Shown: one piece after another, positions 1 through 5,633 of the stretch | Layout: the number at the start of each line of letters is the position of its first letter | Numbering within the stretch: position 1 is the first letter of the stretch | Assembly: GCA_023394045.1 (NCBI GenBank) | Contig: JAEXBN010000015.1 | Coordinates: 1 to 5,905, forward strand | From: Bacillota bacterium | GTDB lineage: Bacteria > Bacillota > Clostridia > Tissierellales > Peptoniphilaceae | Direction: 5' to 3' | DNA length: 5,905 bases | Position numbers and translations under genes: made by a program | Notes under the pieces: model-generated | Told to the model about the DNA's origin: nothing | The model's input: only the letters and a program-made list of their open reading frames with translations | Database searches by the model: none

Positions 1-18
1 ACGTACAGGAGTGAGGTC

Positions 19-1164
19 ATGGCGACACACGATGTTGATTTGCTCTATATTGCCTTTGTTGATTTGAAGGGAGAGGTCAACTCCGGCTCAGGGGTGCGCC
101 CCCAAAAAATGGCGCATGCTTTTGAACGTTTGGGGCTGCGCACCAAAATCCTGGATGGGTGGCCCAATGATCGCGCAAAGCGCAGAGCCAGCTGTCGGTC
201 GCTTTTGTCCTGGCTGGAGACGCACACCGTGGGATGCTGCTACATTGAACCGCCGACGGGGCCGCTTTTTGTCCGCGAAGATCGGATGATATTAAAAAAA
301 ATCCGTGAAAAGAAGATTCCGACGGGGATTTTTTATCGCGATCTGTTTTGGAAATTCCCGCAAAAATTTTATGGCGTGCATGCGCTCAAAGTGCAGGTGA
401 TTCGCGCTCTTCAGAAACGAGACTTGCGCTTGTTTCGCCAAACGATGGATCTGTTCTTTTTTCCTTCAGAGCGGGCGGCTGAAGCGGCAGATTTTGGTGT
501 GCCTTGGAAGGCTCTTCCGCCGGGAACGGACGATTCGCCGAACGGCGCGGCGATGCAGGATCCGTCGTTCCTTCAGAACGAAAGGCAGCGCTTTCAGCAG
601 AAGGGCGCCCTTCACGCGTTCTATGTGGGGGGCATCCTCGGCGATTATGGCTTAGATCTCCTATTGGACAGCATGACCTTTCTCAATCGGCAAGAAACAA
701 AACTGACCCTGACGGTGGTGTGCCGGCCGGCGGAGTGGGAAAAATTTCAGGAAATCTACCCCATTGAGGAGCAGCCTTGGCTTCGCGTCGTGCATGCTCA
801 GGGCGCGGAATTGGAACCGCTGTATGAAGAAGCGGATCTGGCGTTCATCCCGTTCCACCAGACGGAATATATGGATTTTTCTGTCCCCATTAAATTGATG
901 GAATATATTTCACATTTGAAACCGATGGTGGTGACGAACTGCGCGGCGACGGCATCCTTCGTTCAGACCAATGAGATTGGATGGGTGGCGGAGGACAACC
1001 CGCGCGCCATCATGGAACAGTTGGAATGGATTCTGGCGCATCGTGAGGATATCGTTCGTAAAGAGCAGAATTTGCTGGTCTGCAGGGCTGAAAACACGTG
1101 GGAAAAGCGGGCGGAAGAGGCTCTGCGCGCCATTCGGGATGCAGCGCATAAAGAGGATGTATGA
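19..1164 (+). CDS. GT-B fold glycosyltransferase (family 4-like)
   Basis: A 381-residue cytoplasmic or membrane-associated glycosyltransferase that probably adds one sugar to a lipid-linked oligosaccharide; donor and acceptor cannot be read from sequence. The C-terminal half looks like the nucleotide-sugar-binding domain of GT4-type enzymes: a beta-strand and glycine turn near residues 200-211 (AFYVGGILGDYG), the ADLAFIPF segment at 272-279, and the FSVPIKLMEYISHLKPMVVT block at 287-306, which ends in the usual 'group 1' C-terminal pattern. E295 matches the second glutamate of the EX7E motif, but the position eight residues before it is F287, with D286 next to it. The N-terminal half (GSGVRPQKMAHAFERLG, 23-39) fits the acceptor-side Rossmann domain. 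The start at 19 is supported by AGGAG at 7-11, seven bases upstream. The stop overlaps the flippase start by four bases (ATGA), which indicates co-translation. The family call is firm; the specificity is unknown. Confidence 0.85.
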   Translation: MATHDVDLLYIAFVDLKGEVNSGSGVRPQKMAHAFERLGLRTKILDGWPNDRAKRRASCRSLLSWLETHTVGCCYIEPPTGPLFVREDRMILKKIREKKIPTGIFYRDLFWKFPQKFYGVHALKVQVIRALQKRDLRLFRQTMDLFFFPSERAAEAADFGVPWKALPPGTDDSPNGAAMQDPSFLQNERQRFQQKGALHAFYVGGILGDYGLDLLLDSMTFLNRQETKLTLTVVCRPAEWEKFQEIYPIEEQPWLRVVHAQGAELEPLYEEADLAFIPFHQTEYMDFSVPIKLMEYISHLKPMVVTNCAATASFVQTNEIGWVAEDNPRAIMEQLEWILAHREDIVRKEQNLLVCRAENTWEKRAEEALRAIRDAAHKEDV

Positions 1165-2603
1165 CGAACTCAGTAGAAAATAATATCAAGGCGTTTTTTC
1201 AGGGAACGCTGATTTTTACCTTGGCCAGCGTCCTGACCAAAGTGGCGCAGGTGCTTTTGCTTCCGGTGATTACCGCGTCGATTACCAAAGAGGTGCTGGG
1301 GATTGCGGATATCATCCAGGCGTTTTACAGCTTTCTTCTTCCCATTTTGATTTTAGGCTTTGATGCCGCATTCGGCGCTTTTTATTTTGAACGCGGCGAA
1401 GACAAGGAATACAAAAGCCGCGTGTTCAATACGATTCTCGCGCAGATGGTGGCTTCCAGCGCAGTGGCGCTGTTGCTGATGGCAGCAGCGGAGCCGATTT
1501 CCACCTATCTGCTCGGGTCACCTGCTTATGCGGTCGGAATTCGGGTCTCTCTTGCGACCGTGGCGGTCAATCTATGGATTGTTCCCTTCTCTCAGTTTTT
1601 GCGCATGGAGAAGCGCATGAAAATCTTCTCCTTTGTCACGTTGATCGGCAGCTTGGTGCTTTTGCTCTCGAACTTTTTATTGATTGTTGTGGCGCGCCTG
1701 GGCTATTTTGCCTTGGTATTGGCCATTTTCCTCTCTTATGCCGTGCAGTTCGTGCTTTTCTGTCTCGTTGTTCGCCCCAAACTGGGCTTTTCTCAGGTGG
1801 ATGGGAAACTATATCGCCAGATTGCCCGGTATGCGCTGCCCTTTCTTCCGATGCTGATTGTGGGATGGATTTTGTCCATGTCCGATCGCTTTCTTTTAAC
1901 GAAGATGCTTCCCATTTTAGAGGCGCAGGCGCAAAACGGACTCTATGGCGTTGCGGCACGCTTCCAAAGTATTTTAACGATGGCGACTTCTGTGATTTTC
2001 ACCACCTTTTCCGCTTTCGCTTTTTCCAGCCGAAGGGAAGAGGGGGCGGAACAGAGCTTCGTGTTTGTGCATGATACGCTGCATTTGTTTTTAGTCAGCG
2101 CCGCTTTTTTTGCCTCGCTTTTTGTCCAGGATATCTTTCGTTTATTGATTGATTCATCATACAATGCCGCGATGGCATCGGTGGCGCCGCTTTTGTTTGG
2201 CCAGGTGTGCTATGCGTCGCATACGATTTTCGCTTACGGTTTTGCCTTTGAGAAGAAATCCTATTTGAATCTCTGGCCCACCTTGGCTGGAGCGCTGCTC
2301 AACATTATTCTTAATTTTATCTTTATCCCGAAATATGGCGCGGCGGCAGCCGCCTGTACGACGTTTGCCGGCTACGCGCTGATGATGTGCGTGACCTACC
2401 TGATGATGCGCCGTGTTTCTCCGATGCCGTACCGCTTTTGGGCGACGGAAGGCAGCATTGCGGCAGCTTTTTTTCTCTCGGTGCTGTTTTGGCACGCCAG
2501 TTTTTCCGTGCGCGTCGGTGTTTTTGTTCTGACGCTTGGAGGATTCGCCATTCTGTACCATTCCAGTCTGCGAGCCGGGCTGGCTCTATTAAAGCGGCGC
2601 TGA
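1161..2603 (+). CDS. Wzx-type polysaccharide flippase (MOP superfamily)
   Basis: A 480-residue, highly hydrophobic integral membrane protein with about 14 predicted helices by eye (approximately 12-36, 46-76, 93-113, 128-146, 155-178, 182-204, 226-247, 262-289, 303-326, 339-361, 369-390, 396-416, 429-446 and 450-470). Length, topology and landmarks fit the Polysacc_synt family: the YALPFLPMLIVGWILSMSDRFLL segment (224-246), LYGVAARF (261-268), and FIPKYGAAAAACTTFAGYAL (388-407), where the family usually has a 'P.YG..GAa.at' pattern. Such proteins flip undecaprenyl-diphosphate-linked repeat units from the cytoplasmic to the outer face of the inner or plasma membrane. The ATG at 1161 overlaps the upstream glycosyltransferase stop, and AGAGG at 1152-1156 serves as ribosome binding site inside that gene. 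No polymerase (Wzy) is seen in the window. The gene name wzx is avoided because sequence similarity within this family does not fix the substrate or system. Confidence 0.9.
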   Translation: MTNSVENNIKAFFQGTLIFTLASVLTKVAQVLLLPVITASITKEVLGIADIIQAFYSFLLPILILGFDAAFGAFYFERGEDKEYKSRVFNTILAQMVASSAVALLLMAAAEPISTYLLGSPAYAVGIRVSLATVAVNLWIVPFSQFLRMEKRMKIFSFVTLIGSLVLLLSNFLLIVVARLGYFALVLAIFLSYAVQFVLFCLVVRPKLGFSQVDGKLYRQIARYALPFLPMLIVGWILSMSDRFLLTKMLPILEAQAQNGLYGVAARFQSILTMATSVIFTTFSAFAFSSRREEGAEQSFVFVHDTLHLFLVSAAFFASLFVQDIFRLLIDSSYNAAMASVAPLLFGQVCYASHTIFAYGFAFEKKSYLNLWPTLAGALLNIILNFIFIPKYGAAAAACTTFAGYALMMCVTYLMMRRVSPMPYRFWATEGSIAAAFFLSVLFWHASFSVRVGVFVLTLGGFAILYHSSLRAGLALLKRR

Positions 2604-2649
2604 CGATCCGGTTCGTTTCCACATTCCGTTCATCACGGAGGGAGAGCAG

Positions 2650-2712
2650 ATGGTGTATAATACCAACGAGTTTTATGAGAAAAAATGCGTTCAGGGAAAG
2701 GATGAGCCATGA
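2650..2712 (+). CDS. Possible 20-codon small ORF upstream of the wbpB-like gene
   Basis: A 20-codon reading frame (MVYNTNEFYEKK... ending GKDEP) sits in the only sizeable intergenic gap. It has a good Shine-Dalgarno sequence (GGAGG, 2637-2641) eight bases upstream. Its stop overlaps the next gene's start in an ATGA arrangement (ATG 2709, TGA 2710-2712), the layout expected for translational coupling. The same frame stays open back to 2593, so it could also be the tail of a lost gene. The peptide is hydrophilic, has no recognisable domain, and I know no homologue. It also overlaps a TATAAT box at 2656-2661, which offers a non-coding explanation. An open frame this short occurs easily by chance; the strong ribosome site and the coupled stop are the only positive evidence. 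Confidence 0.3.
   Translation: MVYNTNEFYEKKCVQGKDEP
2656..2661 (+). promoter_or_regulatory. Candidate -10 box of an internal promoter
   Basis: A perfect TATAAT hexamer lies about 48 bases before the start of the wbpB-like gene, in the only gap of the cluster that could hold a promoter. A transcript would start near 2668 and have a leader of about 40 bases that includes the AAAGGA ribosome site at 2697-2702. Against this, the 16-19 bp spacing window upstream contains no convincing TTGACA-like -35 box (17 bp upstream reads TCACGG), and TATAAT is not preceded by a correctly spaced TG. The case therefore rests on one hexamer plus its location. Confidence 0.3.
2697..2702 (+). promoter_or_regulatory. 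Ribosome binding site of the wbpB-like gene
   Basis: AAAGGA lies six bases before the ATG at 2709. It supports that start and would also allow independent initiation even if the small ORF at 2650 is not translated. Confidence 0.7.
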
Positions 2713-3833
2713 AATATGCATTGATCGGCTGCGGCCGGATTTCCATCAACCATATTTATGCGTTGAAAAACAATCATCTGGAATTTGTTGCGATGTGTGA
2801 TGTGCGCCCGAAGCGCATGGATGCTCTTCTGGAAAAAGGGGAGATTCCGCAGGATCAGGTTGAAAAATTCACGGATTATAAAAAGATGCTCGATGCGCAT
2901 CCGGATTTGCAGCTTGTCTCCATTGCGACGGAAAGCGGCCTGCATGCAGAGATTGCGATTGAATGCCTGAACCGCGGCATCAATGTGATCATCGAAAAGC
3001 CCTTCGCCATGTCGCTGGCCGAAGCGGATGCGATTCTTGCGGCGTCGGAGAAGAGCGGCGCCAAAGTGGGGATGATGCATCAGAACCGCTATAATGTCGC
3101 CATCCAAAAGATGAGACAGGCCTATGAAGAGGGACGCTTCGGAAGAATTTCCCATGCGTCCATCCATGTGCGCTGGAACCGCAACCGGGCGTACTATGAG
3201 CAGGCGCCATGGCGCGGCACATGGGCGCAAGATGGGGGATGCCTGATGAATCAGTGCATCCACGGGCTGGATCTGCTCCGCTGGATGTGCGGCGATGAGG
3301 TCGATTCGGTCATGGCGCAGACGCGCCAGCGCTTCCATGATTATTTGGAAGGGGAAGATCTGGGCGCTGCCGTCGTTTCCTTCAAAAATGGTGCCTTGGG
3401 CATTGTCGAAGGGACGGTGAATGTTTTTCCGCACAATCTGGAAGAGACGTTCTATCTGTTCGGAGAGAAGGGGACGGTAAAGATCGGCGGGAAGTCGACG
3501 AATAATATTGAAGTCTGGGAATTTGCGGATCATCGTCCGGAAGATGAGGGGCTGGCCGGAATGAAAGAGCAAACGTCCAATATTTACGGCAACGGGCACA
3601 CGGCGGTGTTTAAGGATATGATTGAAGCCATTGAGCAGGATCGACCGCCGTATATCGATGGGTATGCCGGCCGCCGCGCCCTGGAGTTGGTTCTTGGAAT
3701 TTATATGAGCCAGAAGACGGGTCAGCCGGTGAAATTCCCTCTCACGGAGTTTGCTTCTGTGGATATGCGGGGGATTTTCGGCGAGGGCTCCCTAGAGTAT
3801 GATGAAAACGCGCCGGTTGTTGAAGCGGAATGA
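2709..3833 (+). CDS. wbpB: UDP-GlcNAcA 3-dehydrogenase, WbpB/WlbA-like (Gfo/Idh/MocA family)
   Basis: A 374-residue cytoplasmic NAD-dependent oxidoreductase. In the WbpB/WlbA pathway this enzyme oxidises C3 of UDP-N-acetylglucosaminuronate to the 3-keto sugar. The N-terminal Rossmann fold is clear: GCGRIS at 7-12 for dinucleotide binding, then D31 at the end of strand 2. The family EKP motif is at 96-98 (E96-K97-P98). The C-terminal domain carries signatures typical of this subfamily: WNRNRAYYEQAPWRGTWAQDGG (156-177), LMNQCIHGLDLLRWMCGD (179-196, with H185 in the expected catalytic region) and YGNGHTAVFKDMIEAI (293-308). The length is slightly above the usual 310-350. The two following genes are the WbpD- and WbpE-like partners, which greatly strengthens this call over a generic oxidoreductase. 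Translation starts at 2709 behind AAAGGA. The symbol is given by homology and context; activity is inferred. Confidence 0.85.
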   Translation: MKYALIGCGRISINHIYALKNNHLEFVAMCDVRPKRMDALLEKGEIPQDQVEKFTDYKKMLDAHPDLQLVSIATESGLHAEIAIECLNRGINVIIEKPFAMSLAEADAILAASEKSGAKVGMMHQNRYNVAIQKMRQAYEEGRFGRISHASIHVRWNRNRAYYEQAPWRGTWAQDGGCLMNQCIHGLDLLRWMCGDEVDSVMAQTRQRFHDYLEGEDLGAAVVSFKNGALGIVEGTVNVFPHNLEETFYLFGEKGTVKIGGKSTNNIEVWEFADHRPEDEGLAGMKEQTSNIYGNGHTAVFKDMIEAIEQDRPPYIDGYAGRRALELVLGIYMSQKTGQPVKFPLTEFASVDMRGIFGEGSLEYDENAPVVEAE

Positions 3834-3838
3834 GATCG

Positions 3839-3858
3839 TCTGCGCGGATCCGCGCAGA
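3839..3858. repeat. Perfect 20-bp palindrome between wbpB-like and wbpD-like genes
   Basis: The sequence from T3839 to A3858 is its own reverse complement, centred on GGATCC with flanking TCTGCGC and GCGCAGA. As RNA it could form a stem of about eight pairs with a GATC tetraloop. It begins five bases after the wbpB-like stop and ends two bases before the AGGAGG of the next gene. It is followed by A-rich sequence and not by a T run, so it is not a canonical rho-independent terminator. It could be a stem that modulates translation or mRNA decay, a dimeric protein site, or chance in GC-rich sequence. Confidence 0.75.
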
Positions 3859-3860
3859 AA

Positions 3861-3867
3861 AGGAGGG
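3861..3867 (+). promoter_or_regulatory. Ribosome binding site deciding the wbpD-like start
   Basis: AGGAGGG lies four bases before the ATG at 3872, the best Shine-Dalgarno match in the area. It favours 3872 over the in-frame upstream ATG at 3830, which has no comparable site and would add 14 residues (MRSSARIRAEKEGD) that are not part of the acyltransferase fold. Confidence 0.85.
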
Positions 3868-3871
3868 AGAT

Positions 3872-4501
3872 ATGACCGAAACGCCTCATTTTTATGTCCA
3901 TCCGTCCAGCTTTGTGGACGATGATGTGGTCATCGGAGACGGGACGAAAATCTGGCATTTTTCTCATATCATGTCAGGGGCGCGTATTGGCGCACGCTGC
4001 TCCTTCGGTCAGAATGTGAATGTCGGCAACAATGTGATCGTTGGGGATGGATGCAAAGTACAGAACAATGTGTCCCTCTATGAGGGCGTGATCCTGGAAG
4101 AGGACGTTTTTTGCGGACCAAGCTGCGTGTTTACGAACGATTTGAACCCGCGCGCGGCGTATCCGAAGGGGCGCGAGGGCTACCATACGACGCTCTTGGA
4201 AAAAGGCGTGACGCTGGGGGCGAACAGCACGGTGGTCTGCGGCCATACGCTTCATACGCAGGCGATGGTGGCCGCCGGCGCGGTGGTGGTAAAGGATGTT
4301 CCAGCGCATGCTCTAGTGGCAGGCGTGCCGGCGCAGCGGATCGCTTGGGCGTGCACCTGCGGTGAAGTGTTTCGCGATGAGGATGTCGGCGCCGATGGAA
4401 CGTGGGTCTGTCCGACATGCGGGCGGACGCTGAGATACCGTGGCGATGGGATGGAGGAATGTTCAGCAGAGAGTCCGGCAGCGGCCGGGGAGGAGGAGTG
4501 A
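3872..4501 (+). CDS. wbpD: UDP-GlcNAc3NA N-acetyltransferase, WbpD/WlbB-like, with C-terminal zinc-ribbon-like tail
   Basis: A 209-residue left-handed beta-helix acyltransferase. In the WbpD/WlbB pathway it transfers acetyl from acetyl-CoA to the 3-amino group made by the aminotransferase. Hexapeptide repeats run through about residues 8-150 (for example VVIGDG 19-24, ARIGAR 37-42, VIVGDG 55-60). The subfamily block NNVSLYEGVILEEDVFCGPS (65-84) leads into CVFTNDLNPRA (85-95), and the coil ends with the usual AGVPAQRIAW (150-159). Beyond that is an extension with C161-x-C163 and C180-x2-C183, spaced like a small zinc ribbon, then a Glu/Ala-rich tail. Classical WbpD is about 190 residues, so this extension accounts for the extra length. 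The start at 3872 is chosen on AGGAGGG; an upstream ATG at 3830 overlaps the previous stop and cannot be fully excluded. The stop shares one base with the aminotransferase start. The tail's role is unknown; the enzyme call is strong from both sequence and neighbours. Confidence 0.88.
   Translation: MTETPHFYVHPSSFVDDDVVIGDGTKIWHFSHIMSGARIGARCSFGQNVNVGNNVIVGDGCKVQNNVSLYEGVILEEDVFCGPSCVFTNDLNPRAAYPKGREGYHTTLLEKGVTLGANSTVVCGHTLHTQAMVAAGAVVVKDVPAHALVAGVPAQRIAWACTCGEVFRDEDVGADGTWVCPTCGRTLRYRGDGMEECSAESPAAAGEEE
4489..4496 (+). promoter_or_regulatory. Ribosome binding site deciding the wbpE-like start
   Basis: GGAGGAGG lies four bases before the ATG at 4501 and is encoded within the Gly-Glu-Glu-Glu tail of the upstream acyltransferase. 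It supports 4501 over the in-frame ATG at 4402. The stop-start arrangement TGATG (TGA 4499-4501, ATG 4501-4503) suggests that ribosomes terminate and reinitiate here. Confidence 0.85.
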
Positions 4502-5631
4502 TGGAATTTATTGATCTCGGGCGCCAATATGAGCGCGTGCGTGAAAAAATGGATCGGGCGATTGCGGATGTGATTGAACATCAGCATTTCATCATGGGTC
4601 CTCAAGTTGAAGAGCTGGAAAAGCGCCTTGCGGAAGTGACCGGGCGCAAGTATTGCCTGACCTGTTCCAGTGGGACGAGTGCGCTTTTGCTTCCGCTGAT
4701 GGCCTACCATCTCCACAGGGAAGATGCCGTTTTCGTTCCGAGCTTTACTTATTTTGCTTCGGCTGAGTCGGTCAGCCTCGTCGGAGGAACCCCGGTCTTT
4801 GTGGATAACGATGATACGTTTACGGTGGATCCGGATTCTCTTGAAGCCGCGATTGAGAAGACGCTTCGCGAAGGGAAGCTCAAGCCGCGCGGCATCATGA
4901 CCGTGGATCTTTTTGGCTTGCCCAGCGACTATGATCGTGTGCTGGCGATTGCGGAAAAATACGGCCTTTTTGTGATTACGGATGATGCGCAGGGCTTCGG
5001 GGGCACTTACAAGGGCCGTCAGAGCTGCTCCTTTGGCGATGTTTCAGCGACCTCCTTTTTCCCGGCTAAACCGCTGGGATGCTATGGCGACGGCGGTGCG
5101 GTTTTCACGGATGATGAGGACTTGTACCATTTGATGCATTCTTTGCGCGTCCATGGACATGGAGAGACGAAGTATGATAATGTGCGCATCGGTTTGAATG
5201 CGCGTTTGGATACGATTCAGGCGGCCATTCTTCTGGTCAAGTTGGAGATTCTGGAAGATGAAATTCGGGCGAAAAATGAGCTGCGCCAGCGCTATGATCA
5301 AGTGCTTGCGCCCTATGTGAAGACACCGCGCATTCCGGAAGAGCGAACCACTTCATTGGCGCAGTATACGATTTTGACCAAAGATGCGGCGCAGCGTGAG
5401 ATGCTGCTGCGCGAGATGCCGGCGCATGGTGTTCCCGTCATGGTGTATTATCAGACGCCGATGCATCAGCAAAAGGCATTTGCGGATCTGGGGTATGCAC
5501 CGGAGGATGTTCCCGTGGCGAAAGATTATGGCGAACGCGTGCTGAGCCTGCCCATGCATGCTTATATGACCGATGAAGAATTTGAGACGATCACCTCCAC
5601 GCTGATCGGTCTCGTAAGCAAGGAAGACTAG
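4501..5631 (+). CDS. wbpE: UDP-3-keto-GlcNAcA aminotransferase, WbpE/WlbC-like (DegT/DnrJ/EryC1 family)
   Basis: A 376-residue cytoplasmic PLP-dependent fold-type I sugar aminotransferase. In the WbpE pathway it aminates C3 of the keto sugar made by WbpB, using glutamate. Visible landmarks: MEFIDLGRQY start typical of the family, MGPQVEELEKRLAEVTG (32-48), the CSSGTSAL phosphate-binding region (55-62), PSFTYFASAES (80-90), VDNDDTFTVDP (101-111), the TDDAQGFG cofactor segment (160-167, with D161 in the pyridine-nitrogen position and Q164), and SFFPAKPLGCYGDGGAVF (185-202), where K190 is the Schiff-base lysine. RVGVNSRLDTLQAAI-like sequence in WbpE is matched by RIGLNARLDTIQAAI (229-243). The C-terminal AQYTI and VYYQTPMHQQ segments (287-291, 315-324) also fit. 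The start is 4501, not 4402, because homologues begin here, a strong ribosome site precedes it, and the extra 33 residues are out-of-frame translation of the acyltransferase tail. The gene ends two bases before the next start. Confidence 0.92.
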   Translation: MEFIDLGRQYERVREKMDRAIADVIEHQHFIMGPQVEELEKRLAEVTGRKYCLTCSSGTSALLLPLMAYHLHREDAVFVPSFTYFASAESVSLVGGTPVFVDNDDTFTVDPDSLEAAIEKTLREGKLKPRGIMTVDLFGLPSDYDRVLAIAEKYGLFVITDDAQGFGGTYKGRQSCSFGDVSATSFFPAKPLGCYGDGGAVFTDDEDLYHLMHSLRVHGHGETKYDNVRIGLNARLDTIQAAILLVKLEILEDEIRAKNELRQRYDQVLAPYVKTPRIPEERTTSLAQYTILTKDAAQREMLLREMPAHGVPVMVYYQTPMHQQKAFADLGYAPEDVPVAKDYGERVLSLPMHAYMTDEEFETITSTLIGLVSKED

Positions 5632-5633
5632 GA

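Noticed and set aside
2342..2354. GC-rich inverted repeat (GGCGG / CCGCC with three-base loop) inside the flippase gene
   Set aside because: It falls in a run of alanine codons of the conserved YGAAAAAC segment, has no T tract, and is best explained by coding content.
2323..2721. Antisense ORFs over the flippase end and the gap (for example the 132- and 134-residue frames)
   Set aside because: They are basic, low-information translations opposite a clear membrane protein, with no supporting start signals or domains.
2691..3599. A 302-residue antisense ORF opposite the wbpB-like gene
   Set aside because: It would begin with GTG and has no ribosome site upstream. It lies wholly over a well-conserved gene, and its protein shows no recognisable motif, so it is most likely a codon-bias shadow.
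3839..3870. The palindrome read as a rho-independent terminator
   Set aside because: The stem is followed by AAAAGGAGGG rather than a T run on either useful side, and the downstream genes belong to the same pathway with tight spacing.
3830..3871. In-frame upstream start of the acyltransferase at ATG 3830
   Set aside because: It has no good ribosome site and would make the palindrome coding. AGGAGGG favours 3872. It is kept only as a possible coupling start.
4402..4500. In-frame 33-codon extension of the aminotransferase from ATG 4402
   Set aside because: It overlaps the end of the acyltransferase gene in another frame. The family N-terminus starts at MEFIDLGRQY, and GGAGGAGG precedes ATG 4501.
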